From positions 1-53,540 of the forward strand of contig JAGCYV010000060.1 in the NCBI GenBank assembly GCA_017960605.1: a DNA stretch of 53,540 nucleotides, given 5' to 3'. How positions within the stretch are numbered: position 1 is the stretch's first letter; each line of letters opens with the position of its first letter. Below the pieces are notes generated by a model. It was not told where the DNA came from. It made no database searches and saw only the letters and a program-made list of their open reading frames with translations. Position numbers and translations under genes: made by a program. The stretch is from Bacteroidales bacterium (lineage in GTDB: Bacteria > Bacteroidota > Bacteroidia > Bacteroidales > P3). Of this stretch, positions 25,566 to 34,512 are shown one piece after another.

Positions 25566-26825
25566 TCAGTTGATAGGTTGCACCTGGCGGCGTAGGAGTT
25601 CGATGTCGAGCTGCTGGTAGGTGATGGAGGCGCTGTCGGTGAAGTGCGTACGGTTATTGTTGTAGGTTTCGCGGTCGTATTCCGATGCTTTCTGAAAAAG
25701 GCTTTGGGCGACGGCGAGTTTGAGCTTTTCGTAAGGGAGCCGCCCTTCTTGGTAGCGGGCGGTGTCTTTGTCTGAGAGGTATTTCTTTACCTTGTTGTAG
25801 GCTTCGTCGCTGAGGCGTCCATCGGTGTTGAGGCTTTGGTCGAGTTGGGGGAAGTTGACCCAAGAGGTGATGGTGGTTTCGAGGAGTTGGATGTTGCGGC
25901 GGTTCTTGTCGGTGTAGTAGCCGAGGTATGCGTGGCAGGGTTCTACGAAGATGACGGGTTTGAGTCCCATTTTGCGGAGGATGGAGGCGAAGAATACGCA
26001 GGCGTCGATGCAATTGGCCTGACGTGTGGAATAAACTTCATCGAAGAAGCGTATGTGCTGCACGTTGGCGTGCGGCGATGGGTTGGAGGTGCAAGAAATG
26101 GAGGAGTAGGCGATGCCGTGGGTGAGAGCGTAGTACCATACGGCGAATACTTGGTCGCGGACGGCCTGGCTGCCGTTCTGGTAGCCTGAGATGCGGCTGA
26201 CGGTGCCTTGTGCGATGATGTCGGTGAGTATCTGTTCGATGTAAGGGTGGTCTTCGTTGACATAGGCGGCGAAAAGCCAACGGAAGTCATGTGTGCGACC
26301 GTCGGCGACGAGGGAGAGGGGACATTCGTTGATGGAACGGTAGGCAAGGTGAAGGTTCTTGATATCGACTTCTTCGTCGTTGATGTAGCAGGTGAAGGTG
26401 AGGTCAATGGCTCCAGGCTGTCGGAGTCTGCGAAGGATGTCGTATTTCCACTTGAGGGAGGGGTGGAAGGTGTATTGTTCGCCGCGGCGGGGGAGAATTT
26501 CCTGGATGATGGTGATGTAATTGAGGGCGGACGAATCGATGACGATGCGGAGGACGGAGTTGTCGGCGGGGGCAGTGAGGGAGAAGGTAAAAGTGTTTAG
26601 TGTTAAGTGATCAGTGGTCAGTTGGTTATTTGTGGCAAGGAGGAGAGAGGGGTAGATCTGGTTGTCGAAGAGGGGGTTGTACTGGACGGAGAAGGCTACC
26701 TGAGCGGGGTTGAACATCTTGTTCCCTTTTTTCTGTTGGCAGGAGGAGAAGAGCAACAAGGCAGCAAAAGCGATTAGTGACCATTGACTGGTGACCAGTG
26801 GCCATCGGGTTTTCGCTTCCCGCAT
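25566..26825 (-). CDS. Transglutaminase-like lipoprotein
   Basis: A 419-residue lipoprotein with a papain-fold domain. I start at the ATG at 26825, which leaves 8 nt after ruvC and gives a signal peptide ending in LLFSSC with a lipidated Cys; the longer frame to 26876 overlaps ruvC. In the C-terminal half, NCIDACVFFASILRKMGL carries the likely nucleophile Cys272, and EPCHAYLGYY the catalytic His298. The order fits the transglutaminase/cysteine-protease superfamily, but whether it cross-links, cleaves or has lost activity is unknown. Two in-frame repeat tracts lie in the N-terminal region: one encodes the signal-peptide segment WPLVTSQWSLIAF and one the segment NNQLTTDHLTLNTFTFS. Confidence 0.8.
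   Translation of the reverse strand: MREAKTRWPLVTSQWSLIAFAALLLFSSCQQKKGNKMFNPAQVAFSVQYNPLFDNQIYPSLLLATNNQLTTDHLTLNTFTFSLTAPADNSVLRIVIDSSALNYITIIQEILPRRGEQYTFHPSLKWKYDILRRLRQPGAIDLTFTCYINDEEVDIKNLHLAYRSINECPLSLVADGRTHDFRWLFAAYVNEDHPYIEQILTDIIAQGTVSRISGYQNGSQAVRDQVFAVWYYALTHGIAYSSISCTSNPSPHANVQHIRFFDEVYSTRQANCIDACVFFASILRKMGLKPVIFVEPCHAYLGYYTDKNRRNIQLLETTITSWVNFPQLDQSLNTDGRLSDEAYNKVKKYLSDKDTARYQEGRLPYEKLKLAVAQSLFQKASEYDRETYNNNRTHFTDSASITYQQLDIELLRRQVQPIN
26590..26630 (-). repeat. In-frame repeat in the transglutaminase-like gene
   Basis: On the plus strand this reads AAGTGTTTAGTGTTAAGTGATCAGTGGTCAG, the same GTGTTTAGTG / AGTTAAGTGATAAGTG style found in spacers. In the minus-strand gene it encodes residues LTTDHLTLNTFTFS without breaking the frame. 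Confidence 0.65.
26774..26803 (-). repeat. Repeat forming part of a lipoprotein signal peptide
   Basis: TTAGTGACCATTGACTGGTG and the following bases contain units of TGACCA and TGGTGACCA. Read on the minus strand, it gives PLVTSQWSLI, the start of the hydrophobic core of the transglutaminase-like lipoprotein signal peptide. Confidence 0.55.
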
Positions 26826-26833
26826 CTCGCTTT

Positions 26834-27412
26834 TCACTTTACCAGGTCGGGGTTGTTGGTGACGAATTCTGACCATTGTTTTTTGGATGATTTGTGTTTC
26901 TTCTGCTTGGGGATCAGTTGCTCGCGGAGGTCGGCGAGGGGGTTGGAAAGCTGCATGTGGGCGGTGTAGGCGACGGCGAGGGCGTCGGTGGCGTCGAGGT
27001 AGCGTGGGTTGTCGTCGAAGCCGAGGATGGAGCGCAGCATGGAGGCCACCTGCTCTTTGGAAGCGTTGCCGTTGCCGGTGACGAGCTGCTTGATGACGGA
27101 GGGCTCGTATTCGGTGTAGGAGAGACCGCGGCTGAGGGCGGCGGCGATGGCGACTCCCTGTGCGCGTCCGAGTTTGAGCATGGACTGCACGTTCTTGCCG
27201 AAGAAGGGAGCCTCGATGGCGAGGTGGTCGGGGTGGAAGGAGTCGATGATGCGGAGGGTGGAGTCGAAGATGCGCTGGATGCGCTCTTTGAAGTCGGGGA
27301 AGTTGCGTAGGTAGAGCACGTCCATAGCGACAATCTGTAGCCGACCGCCTTCCGTGTCGAGGAGGCTGTAGCCGAGGATGCGGGTGCCGGGATCGATGCC
27401 GAGGATGAGCAT
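26834..27412 (-). CDS. ruvC: Holliday junction endonuclease RuvC
   Basis: Resolves Holliday junctions after RuvAB branch migration. 192 residues. The four catalytic acids are all present: Asp7 in ILGIDPGT, Glu67 in LAIEAPF, and Asp140 and Asp143 in YLDATDALAVA. The C-terminal extension after about residue 160 is Lys/Gln-rich and variable. No ruvA or ruvB is adjacent. It lies 15 nt after the rseC-like gene on the minus strand, in the tail of the run that continues from batE. Confidence 0.97.
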   Translation of the reverse strand: MLILGIDPGTRILGYSLLDTEGGRLQIVAMDVLYLRNFPDFKERIQRIFDSTLRIIDSFHPDHLAIEAPFFGKNVQSMLKLGRAQGVAIAAALSRGLSYTEYEPSVIKQLVTGNGNASKEQVASMLRSILGFDDNPRYLDATDALAVAYTAHMQLSNPLADLREQLIPKQKKHKSSKKQWSEFVTNNPDLVK

Positions 27413-27427
27413 ATCAGCGTGCGGTGT

Positions 27428-27853
27428 TTAGTGTTTAGTTATGGTGAGGGTGAAGTGGTTCTCCACTTTGCGGCGGCGGTGGTAGAGGATGAGCACATAT
27501 AGCCCGAGGACGGAAAAAGCCGAGAGAACGACAGCCCATTCTGGCAGACGGGCCAGCGAGAGGCCGGCGATGGCGGCGAGCATGAGGAGTGCGGGGAGGA
27601 CGTAGGCTATCCAGACGGCGAGCAGGCCGCGGCTTTCGTCGATGTGCACGGTGACGGCTTCGCCCTCGGAGAAGGTCAGCCAGTCGGCGGAGGGTATTTC
27701 CAGGGTTTTCTCCTTGGAGTCGGCGAATCCGCATTTGGCGTGGGCGGCACAAGTGGCGCAGGCGCTGACGGAGGTGATGCGTACTTTAACCTGCCCATTG
27801 CCGACAGATAGTACGGTGCCGTCGTGGGAGGCTATTCTTCGAGTGTTCTCCAT
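27428..27853 (-). CDS. RseC/MucC-family (SoxR-reducing system) protein
   Basis: A 141-residue membrane protein. Cys32, Cys35 and Cys41 in ACATCAAHAKCG match the conserved cysteine cluster of the RseC/MucC family; two membrane helices follow (AVWIAYVLPALLMLAAIAGL and WAVVLSAFSVLGLYVLILY). In many Bacteroidales this gene sits in front of the rnf/rsx electron-transport operon; here it lies between a WG-repeat gene and ruvC with no rnf gene in view. I use the ATG at 27853 (MENTRR), which overlaps the WG gene by 22 nt; the frame extends to 27883. The last residues (LTLTITKH) are encoded by a GTGTTTAGTGTTTAG repeat tract. Confidence 0.87.
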   Translation of the reverse strand: MENTRRIASHDGTVLSVGNGQVKVRITSVSACATCAAHAKCGFADSKEKTLEIPSADWLTFSEGEAVTVHIDESRGLLAVWIAYVLPALLMLAAIAGLSLARLPEWAVVLSAFSVLGLYVLILYHRRRKVENHFTLTITKH

Positions 27854-29109
27854 GAGATGATTCCTTTGCAGTTCCTGACGCATTTACCGCGGCGGTTCAC
27901 GTAGCGGGTTTCGCCGAGATATACTACCTCGGCGCGTCCGTAGTGGTAGGGGGAGGCGAGGTTGAAGACGAAGGGCATGTATATCTGCCCGAGAGTGTCG
28001 ATGTAGCCCCATAGGCCGTCGTATTTGACGGGGGCGAGTCCTTCAGAGAAGTGGTAGGCGTCTTCGAAGTAGAAGGGGATGACGAGGTCGCCGTCGGGAT
28101 TGACGTAGCCGAAGCGGCCGTTCTTCTCGACGAGCGCGAGGCTGTCGTGGTAGGTGTATTTGTCGCCGTGGACGGTGGTGTTGTCGTATTCGATGGGGAG
28201 AATGAGGCGGCCGTTTGTGTCGATGATGCCGAAACGGTTTCCTTGGTTGACCACGGTGCGACCCAGGTGGAAGATGCCTACCATGTCATAGTTGCAGGGA
28301 ATGACTTCGTGACCCTGTCGGTCGAGGAATCCGTATTTGCCGTCACGAAAGACGGGAATGCGGTTTTCGGAGAGTTGCCCTGACCAGGAGTAGATGAAGG
28401 GAGTGAGGGGCTGCATGCGGCGGTCGAAGAGGGCAGTGGCACCTTGATCGCCGGCGAAGAAGAGGGTGTCGGACATCTCGGTCATGAATTCGTAGAGGGT
28501 GGGGAGCACGAGGCGGCCGGAATGGTCGATGAGGCCCCAACGTTCGTAGAGTTTGACAGGAGCGAAGCCGTCGCGGAAGGGGTTGATGTCTTCGAAATGT
28601 TCGGAGAAGAGGATGCGTCCTGTGGTGTCGATGAAGGTGGTGTAGAAGAAGAAACTGTCCTCGACGACGGCGATGGGAGCGCAGCCTTCGCTGAAGTCGC
28701 CGGCTTGCCGGTACTGGAGGGGGATGACTATACGGCCGTTGAGGTCGGTGTATCCGCGGAGGCCGTCTTTGGCGACGAGGACGCGACCGTCAGAAGGATA
28801 GCTGACGTCGTCGTAGATGCAGGGTACCACCTGGCGTCCAGTGTTGTCAATCAGGCCGCATTGGTTCATGTCAAGCATCACCTTGCAATAGTTCCCATGA
28901 AAATGATCGACGAAGCGATAGATGTTGGGTACTATCTGGGTGCCGTCTTCAAGCCGGAAGCCGTATCGGTCGCCGTCTTTGGTGGTTTCCACGCCGTTGA
29001 CGAGCACGATATCGCATCCGCAGCTCTCGTCAGTGATGATTTTCGTTTCCTGAGACCAGGAGGTGGCGAAGGCTGCAAGGAACAGGATTATGCTGAGTGT
29101 CTTTTTCAT
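27832..29109 (-). CDS. WG-repeat secreted protein
   Basis: A 425-residue exported protein with signal peptide (LSIILFLAAFATSWSQ). It is made of about eight to ten WG repeats of roughly 35 to 45 residues with the pattern (Y/R/W)G(F/L/Y)(I/L)D..G..V(I/V)P..Y: for example GLIDNTGRQVVPCIYDD, GYTDLNGRIVIPLQY, WGLIDHSGRLVLP, YGFLDRQGHEVIPCNYD, FGIIDTNGRLILPIEYD, FGYVNPDGDLVIPFYFED and WGYIDTLGQIYMPFVF. WG repeats form beta-rich scaffolds and their partner is usually unknown. The start overlaps batE by 4 nt, so it appears to be an extension of the bat operon, an arrangement worth comparing across genomes. Confidence 0.88.
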   Translation of the reverse strand: MKKTLSIILFLAAFATSWSQETKIITDESCGCDIVLVNGVETTKDGDRYGFRLEDGTQIVPNIYRFVDHFHGNYCKVMLDMNQCGLIDNTGRQVVPCIYDDVSYPSDGRVLVAKDGLRGYTDLNGRIVIPLQYRQAGDFSEGCAPIAVVEDSFFFYTTFIDTTGRILFSEHFEDINPFRDGFAPVKLYERWGLIDHSGRLVLPTLYEFMTEMSDTLFFAGDQGATALFDRRMQPLTPFIYSWSGQLSENRIPVFRDGKYGFLDRQGHEVIPCNYDMVGIFHLGRTVVNQGNRFGIIDTNGRLILPIEYDNTTVHGDKYTYHDSLALVEKNGRFGYVNPDGDLVIPFYFEDAYHFSEGLAPVKYDGLWGYIDTLGQIYMPFVFNLASPYHYGRAEVVYLGETRYVNRRGKCVRNCKGIISWRTLEE

Positions 29110-29894
29110 ATACGTTCTACTTCATCGGTGCCGCACCAGCCAGTGGTACCGTCGGCGAGGGTGATTTTGTACCATCCTGCGAGGCTGTCGGTGATATTGA
29201 CAAGGGTGCCTTCGTGAAGGATGAGTTTATCGACGCTTTGCTTTTCTGGCGAGCTTTTGACCGTGATGGCGGGGAGCGTCACCACAGCTTCGCTGTGAGC
29301 GTTGTAGCGGTGTGTGGTGCGTATCAGGAGCCATGTGGATAGTGCTAGCAGCAGAGCCAGAATCACAGTGGAGATAAATCCAACTTTACGGACAGTATGG
29401 TTGCCACCCCGTAGGAAACAGAACAGTGCTCCACCAAGCAATGCAAGCAAGATCAGCCAGATGACTTGCCACAAGGTTGGGGAGATATGAGTACAGAGTG
29501 CATCAATCCAACGTACAAGGAAGAACTGCGGCAGTACGGCAATACGGTCGATGGTGTGGCTCTGGGCCAGCGCCAGGTTCTCTTTGGCATCGCGCATGGA
29601 GGGATCGAGATGCAGGGCGCGCTTATAGTAGAGTATGGCAAGCCCCATTTGGTCGGTGCGGTAATAGCAGTTTCCGAGGTTGTAGTAGAGGTCGGCCGAA
29701 GCGTAGTCGGTACTAAGCACAAGCCCATAGTAGCTGGCTGCAAGATCGTAATTGCCCAGACGATAGTGTTCGTCGCCATCGGCAACCCACGCCTGTATGG
29801 CTGCTTTGCCGGTTAAAACGCTGTCGGATTGTGCCCATAGTGTGGATGATAAGAGGGCTAACGTAAGTAAGGAAAATATGCGCTTCATTTTCAT
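29106..29894 (-). CDS. batE: BatE: TPR and SH3-like aerotolerance protein
   Basis: A 262-residue exported membrane protein. Signal peptide (IFSLLTLALLSSTLWAQ), two to three TPR units at residues about 30 to 110 (HYRLGNYDLAASYYGLVLS, LYYNLGNCYYRTDQMGLA), two membrane helices at about 140 to 160 and 175 to 195, and a C-terminal bacterial SH3 domain (about 205 to 262) with AGWYKITLADGTTGWCGTDEV. This is the BatE architecture. Bat proteins of Bacteroides support aerotolerance by an unsettled mechanism. It follows batD by 6 nt. Confidence 0.9.
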   Translation of the reverse strand: MKMKRIFSLLTLALLSSTLWAQSDSVLTGKAAIQAWVADGDEHYRLGNYDLAASYYGLVLSTDYASADLYYNLGNCYYRTDQMGLAILYYKRALHLDPSMRDAKENLALAQSHTIDRIAVLPQFFLVRWIDALCTHISPTLWQVIWLILLALLGGALFCFLRGGNHTVRKVGFISTVILALLLALSTWLLIRTTHRYNAHSEAVVTLPAITVKSSPEKQSVDKLILHEGTLVNITDSLAGWYKITLADGTTGWCGTDEVERI

Positions 29895-29900
29895 TGATTC

Positions 29901-31751
29901 TTATTCCAATGCGACAATCATGTTCAAGGCCTCGTCATAGATGGTCTGCATCTGATCGTGAGTATTTCCGGGTGCGAATCGGGCCATATCGACGTCCTGC
30001 AGCACCTTCATGATGCTCTCCTGACGTTCGGCGGGCACTTGCTTCTCGACGAGGCATTGGGTAACGGTTTCGCGGTTGAGACTGGCCAGTTCGATGTTGT
30101 ATTTGTCGGCGAGACAGCCCCAGATGGCGCGGTAAATCTCCTCATAGAACCGATTGGTGTCGTTGGATTTCAGGTGGGATTCAGCTTGTTTGAGGCGTTT
30201 CTTGGCCAGACGGAGTGCCCGTTTACGGCGCATGCCTGCTACGTCCTGTTCGGCTAGTTGGCGGCGGTGACTGAAGATCAATGCGACGGCTGTTGCCAGG
30301 ATGATGAATGTCGCTGCTGCCCAGAACGGCCAACCGGCGTGTTCGGTGTAGCGGACGGGGTGCAGACGGCCGGTGGGGTGGATGTAGTTGATGTCGCTGT
30401 TGAGCAGTTGCACGTCGTCTTTGCCTGTGGCATGGGCTATGTTGCGGGCATCGCCTTTTTCCACCTGAATGGTCTGTGAGGGGATAGTCTTGGTAACATA
30501 GTGGCCGGCCGAGGGGTCGAAATAGACGAATTTCAGCTCGGGAATGGTGTAGCGTCCTTGGCTGCGGGGGATGAGAACCCATTCGTAGGTGCGGCTGCCG
30601 CTGATGCCGTTGTCTCCTTTCTTGATGTGGTCGTCAATCTGAGGATCATAGGCCTCAAAGACATTGGGAAATTCAGGCGATGGCGCGTTGATGAGCATTA
30701 GGTTGCCGGTGCCGTTGATGGTGAGTCGATAGCTGACGGCCTCGTTGGCTTTCACTTGGTTGAGGTTCACCCCTCCCGACACTTCGAAATGTCCCACGCC
30801 GCCGGTGAATCCATCGGGGGCTGTTGGTAGCGGCTTGACATTGACCGTGACGGGACTGGTGCTCAGGGGGCGTTCCACCGCCTGACGGGCACTGAAGAAT
30901 GGGTCGTCGAAGAGGTCGAAGATGGAGCCGGTACGACGGCGCTGCTGCTGCACCATGGCCAGCACGTTGAGATTGAGCGGCTCGATGGTGAGTTTCCCGC
31001 TCTGCTGGGGGAACAAGGCCCCTCGGCGGATTTCGGCTACCTGGTATTGGCGGCCGTTGATGGTCTCTTCATATTGTTTCACCGAGCGTCCTTCGCTGAG
31101 GTCTTCGGCCCAGAAGCCGCGGTTGCCGGGCAGTTTGTCGATGGCGAACTGGCTGATGGGGACCTGGGTGTAGATTTTGTAGGTGATGATGATCTGCTCG
31201 CCTTGATAGGGGTTGGACTTGCTGACAGAGGCACGGGCAAAGAGGCTTTTTTCGTCTATCTGGGTGGCCTGTTGCTGTGTCTGTTGCTGCTGTGGGCGGC
31301 CCCAAGGGTCATAGGCTTGCTGCTGTTGCTGTTGTGCCTGACGTCTGCCGGAGCCTTTCTCTACTTTGATGGTGAAGGATGAGGAACTTATCTTCTTGCC
31401 GTTAACGGTGCAGGAAGCGGGATCAACAGTGAAGGTGCCCTCGACATCGGCCAGGAGGGTGTAAGAGAAGGTGGTGCTGACGGAACGCGACATCTGTCCG
31501 TTGATAAAACTCATGCTGGTTGACGACGAGGAATTGGGGCCGGAACGGAGGGAGAAGCCTTTAAAGGAAGGCCCTTTGAAGTCCTTGGCCTGCTCATCGA
31601 CCACAAAGCGCACGGTGAAATTGTCGCCCACATAGACCGACGAAGGGGCCTGGACAGTCATTTGCTGGGCGGCCAAGGTGAAAGGTGAGAGGTGAAAGGC
31701 GAAAACCGTCGTCACCAATAAAAGGATTCTTAATGTGTTTCTTAGGTTCAT
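29901..31751 (-). CDS. batD: BatD: oxygen-tolerance protein
   Basis: A 616-residue exported protein with a large periplasmic part and one C-terminal membrane helix (FWAAATFIILATAVALIF, near residue 480). The beta-rich body holds the typical BatD blocks: FTVRFVVDEQAKDFKGPSF, the Gln-rich linker at about 140 to 165, YQGEQIIITYKIYTQVPIS and GVNLNQVKANEAVSYRLTINGTGN. A cytoplasmic tail after the helix is helical and basic. The hydrophobic core of the signal peptide (FAFHLSPFTLAA) is encoded by a GGTGAAAGGTGAGAGGTGAAAGG repeat-like tract. It overlaps the batC stop by one base. Confidence 0.92.
   Translation of the reverse strand: MNLRNTLRILLLVTTVFAFHLSPFTLAAQQMTVQAPSSVYVGDNFTVRFVVDEQAKDFKGPSFKGFSLRSGPNSSSSTSMSFINGQMSRSVSTTFSYTLLADVEGTFTVDPASCTVNGKKISSSSFTIKVEKGSGRRQAQQQQQQAYDPWGRPQQQQTQQQATQIDEKSLFARASVSKSNPYQGEQIIITYKIYTQVPISQFAIDKLPGNRGFWAEDLSEGRSVKQYEETINGRQYQVAEIRRGALFPQQSGKLTIEPLNLNVLAMVQQQRRRTGSIFDLFDDPFFSARQAVERPLSTSPVTVNVKPLPTAPDGFTGGVGHFEVSGGVNLNQVKANEAVSYRLTINGTGNLMLINAPSPEFPNVFEAYDPQIDDHIKKGDNGISGSRTYEWVLIPRSQGRYTIPELKFVYFDPSAGHYVTKTIPSQTIQVEKGDARNIAHATGKDDVQLLNSDINYIHPTGRLHPVRYTEHAGWPFWAAATFIILATAVALIFSHRRQLAEQDVAGMRRKRALRLAKKRLKQAESHLKSNDTNRFYEEIYRAIWGCLADKYNIELASLNRETVTQCLVEKQVPAERQESIMKVLQDVDMARFAPGNTHDQMQTIYDEALNMIVALE
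31676..31703 (-). repeat. GGTGAAA repeat encoding the batD signal-peptide core
   Basis: Plus-strand AAGGTGAAAGGTGAGAGGTG plus eight further bases, with a 7-to-8-nt unit. On the coding strand this reads as (T)TTCACCTCTCACC units and gives FAFHLSPFTLA, a usable hydrophobic segment. Confidence 0.65.
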
Positions 31752-32467
31752 TACCAGTCTTTGTCTGTTTTATGTGATCTCACGGGCTGTTTGGCGCGTT
31801 CTTTATCCTTGAGCGTTTGTTTCTCGTTGTTCTTCACGGCTTCAAGCATGCGTTCGGCATCTTCTTTTTGGCGTTCTTGCCGTGCTTGTTGGTGTTTTTG
31901 CTGCTGTTGATGCTGTTGCTGTTGATCTTGCTGTTGTTGCTGCTGATTTTGTTGCTGCTGGTTCTGCTGGTCTTTCTGGTCCTGCTGCTGGTTTTGTTGG
32001 TTTTGTTGCTGTTGCTGCTGCTGAAGCAGACGGCGAGCATAGGCCAGATTGTAGCGGGTGTCCTCGTTCTTGGGGTCGAGTTTGAGGGCTGACTGGTAGC
32101 AGCCTACGGCCTGTTGCAGTCCTTGCATCTGACCGCCCTCTTGGGCGGCTTTAAGGAGGCTGTTGCCTTGATTGTGGAGTGCTTGGGCCCGTTGTTTTTT
32201 GGATAGGTTCTGATTGGCGAGGGCCTGTCCGTAGTGACGGGCCGCCTCATCATATTTCTTCTGTCGGTAGAGGCCGTTGGCCAGGTTGTACTGCCCCCGG
32301 AAGTCCGTCGAGTCATGCTCCAAGGCGCGCCGGTAGGCCACCTCGGCCTTGTCGTAGTGTTGCTTCTTGTACTCGCGGTTGCCTTCCCGCAGCTGGTGTC
32401 GGTTCGCTTGTGCCGAGAGGCCGAGGGTAAGCGTTAGTAAGGTGAGTATGGTGGCTATCTTTTTCAT
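31751..32467 (-). CDS. batC: BatC: TPR protein with Gln-rich tail
   Basis: A 238-residue exported protein. The ATG at 32467 overlaps the batB stop by 4 nt and gives a clean signal peptide (ATILTLLTLTLGLSAQ); the longer frame to 32533 lies inside batB. Residues about 25 to 140 contain three TPR-like units (YDKAEVAYRRALEHD, YDEAARHYGQALANQ, AVGCYQSALKLDPKNEDTRYNL). Residues about 145 to 200 are nearly all Gln with Asn, Asp and Lys, encoded by CAG/CAA triplets, a tract likely to vary in length between strains. The rest is a charged, helical tail. The order batB-batC-batD matches other Bacteroidales. Confidence 0.9.
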   Translation of the reverse strand: MKKIATILTLLTLTLGLSAQANRHQLREGNREYKKQHYDKAEVAYRRALEHDSTDFRGQYNLANGLYRQKKYDEAARHYGQALANQNLSKKQRAQALHNQGNSLLKAAQEGGQMQGLQQAVGCYQSALKLDPKNEDTRYNLAYARRLLQQQQQQQNQQNQQQDQKDQQNQQQQNQQQQQQDQQQQHQQQQKHQQARQERQKEDAERMLEAVKNNEKQTLKDKERAKQPVRSHKTDKDW

Positions 32468-33513
32468 ATCATTCTGTCTAAGTTCCATTTGCGGTTGCGC
32501 CGCTCGAAGATGAGTATCTCGGCCAGGAGGCATATCAATGCCGCCGTCAGGGGGTATATATAGCGGCTTTCGTAGGCGGCGAATTGGGCCTCACCAAACT
32601 CTTCCTTGTCTAAGTTGGCAATGAGTTTCAGGATGTCGCCGAGTCCGCTGTTTACGTTGCCGGCACGGAGGTAGGTGCCGTTGCCGGCCGCTGCCACGTC
32701 GCGCAGCATCTGCTCGTTGAGGTGGGTCATGATGACGCTTCCGTCGCGGTTGCGTTTGTAGTTGCTCCGCTGTCCTCGGGCGTCGAACTGGGGGATGGGT
32801 GAGCCTTGGGGCAGCCCCATTCCGATGGTGCACACCCGCACTCCTTGTTTGGCGGCCTCACGGGCGGCTCCGACGGCATCGTCCTCATGGTTCTCACCGT
32901 CGCTGATAATGATGATGGCACGGTTGCTGTTCTTCTTCCATTCGTGTTCTTCGTCGCCGTAGCCGAGGGTCATCATGGCTTTCTCGATGGCGTCGCCGAT
33001 GGCGGTGCCTTGTTCGGGAATCATGCTGCAGTCCATCTCGTCGAGGAACAGCTTGGCGGCGCTGTAGTCGGAGGTCAACGGCATCTGGATGAAACTGCTG
33101 CCAGCAAAGGCCACCAGGCTCACACGGTCGCCGGTCAGCTGGCTCAACAGGTTGGCCACCACCCGTTTGCTGCGTTCCAGTCGGTTGGGCTGTATGTCTT
33201 CGGCCATCATGCTGTTGCTCAGGTCGAGGCAGATGGCCACGTCGCTGCCGGCCCGTTTGCCTTTCTCGAGGCGGGTGCCGAACTGAGGATTGGCCAACGC
33301 CAGTATCAGGAATGCCATCGCCGCCAGCAGCAGCGCCATCTTGAATATCGGGCGCCATCGTGAGCGGTCGGGTATCAGCCGCGGGAACATGGCCGTGTCA
33401 GCCCACTGTTCCAGCCGTTTCCTTCTGCGCCACTCGGTGAAGCCCCACAGCACGCCTGCCGCAGGAACCAGCACCAGCAGCCACAGATATTGTATATGTT
33501 CAAAATGAATCAT
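32464..33513 (-). CDS. batB: BatB: VWA-domain membrane protein
   Basis: A 349-residue inner-membrane protein. Two N-terminal helices (about 8 to 25 and 58 to 76), a von Willebrand factor A domain from about 88 to 290, and a C-terminal helix (YIYPLTAALICLLAEILIF). The MIDAS metal site is intact: DLSNS (DxSxS), the threonine in MPLTSD, and ISDGENHEDD. It forms a pair with BatA, and MoxR-type ATPases often work with VWA proteins in chaperone-like or metal-insertion roles. Six nt separate it from batA. Confidence 0.94.
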   Translation of the reverse strand: MIHFEHIQYLWLLVLVPAAGVLWGFTEWRRRKRLEQWADTAMFPRLIPDRSRWRPIFKMALLLAAMAFLILALANPQFGTRLEKGKRAGSDVAICLDLSNSMMAEDIQPNRLERSKRVVANLLSQLTGDRVSLVAFAGSSFIQMPLTSDYSAAKLFLDEMDCSMIPEQGTAIGDAIEKAMMTLGYGDEEHEWKKNSNRAIIIISDGENHEDDAVGAAREAAKQGVRVCTIGMGLPQGSPIPQFDARGQRSNYKRNRDGSVIMTHLNEQMLRDVAAAGNGTYLRAGNVNSGLGDILKLIANLDKEEFGEAQFAAYESRYIYPLTAALICLLAEILIFERRNRKWNLDRMI

Positions 33514-33519
33514 TGTGTT

Positions 33520-34512
33520 TTACCATTTAAACCAGAACCAACGTACAACCACTTCGAGCATCAGGGCGATGAACGCCAGCCACAGCCATTTCCCTTGCTC
33601 GTCCTTGGTTTGGGCGTATTGGGTCACGTCAATCTTGCTCTTCTCCATCTCGTCAATCTGGCTGAATATCTCTTGCAGGGCTTTCTTGTTGGTAGCGCGG
33701 AAATAGCGTCCGTCGCCTGTGGCGGCCGACATCTGCTGCATCAACGCCTCGTCTATCTCCACGTCGATATTCTGATAGTGAACCCTGCCGAACTGGTCTT
33801 TGAAGGGGTAGGGGGCTTTGCCTAAGGACCCCACACCGATGGTGTAGAGGCGGATGCCGTAGAGCGACGCAATTTCGGCGGCGCTCAGCGGATCCACGCT
33901 CCCTTGGTTGTTCACGCCGTCGGTTAGCAGGATGATGACCTTGCTCTTGGCCTCGCTGTCCTTGATGCGGTTGATGGCGGTGGCCAGTCCGTCGCCGAGG
34001 GCGGTACCGTCGCGTACGATACCGCTTTTGAGGCTTCCCAGTTGTTGCAGCAGCACGTGGTGATCTACCGTCAGTGGTACCTGGGTGAAGGCTTGTCCGG
34101 CAAAGACCACCAGACCCATGCGGTCGCTTTTGCGGCCTTCGATGAAGTCGGCGGCCACCTTCTTGGCGGCTTCCAAACGGTTGGGACGGAAGTCTTCGGC
34201 CAGCATCGAGCCCGAGATGTCCATCGCCATCACAATGTCGATGCCTTCCACCGTCATCTCCTGACGGCTCAGGCGGCTCTGCGGACGTGCCAGCGCCACC
34301 ACCAAGGCGCCCACGGCCACACACCGCAGGGCGTAGGGCAGCCAGCGCAGACGTACGCGGAGGCTTTTCCCGATGCCGTCGAAGACGGCTATGTTGGAGT
34401 GCTGGAGGGCGGCTTCCTGCTTGCGGTAGCGCCAAATCCACCAGCCCGCCATCAGCGGCACCAGTATCAGGCCCAGCAGATACCACGGATGTGCAAAGAC
34501 GATGTTGTTCAT
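33520..34512 (-). CDS. batA: BatA: VWA-domain membrane protein
   Basis: A 330-residue protein with the same layout as BatB: N-terminal helices (IVFAHPWYLLGLILVPLMAGWW and YALRCVAVGALVVALA), a VWA domain from about 90 to 285 and a terminal helix (WLWLAFIALMLEVVVRWFW). The MIDAS residues are DISGS, the threonine in VPLTVD and LLTDGVNNQGS. It overlaps the upstream DUF4381-like gene by 4 nt. Confidence 0.94.
   Translation of the reverse strand: MNNIVFAHPWYLLGLILVPLMAGWWIWRYRKQEAALQHSNIAVFDGIGKSLRVRLRWLPYALRCVAVGALVVALARPQSRLSRQEMTVEGIDIVMAMDISGSMLAEDFRPNRLEAAKKVAADFIEGRKSDRMGLVVFAGQAFTQVPLTVDHHVLLQQLGSLKSGIVRDGTALGDGLATAINRIKDSEAKSKVIILLTDGVNNQGSVDPLSAAEIASLYGIRLYTIGVGSLGKAPYPFKDQFGRVHYQNIDVEIDEALMQQMSAATGDGRYFRATNKKALQEIFSQIDEMEKSKIDVTQYAQTKDEQGKWLWLAFIALMLEVVVRWFWFKW

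Noticed and set aside
25566-26876. Longer start at 26876 for the transglutaminase-like gene
   Set aside because: It overlaps ruvC by more than 40 nt and moves the lipobox far from the N-terminus; the ATG at 26825 gives a normal lipoprotein signal.
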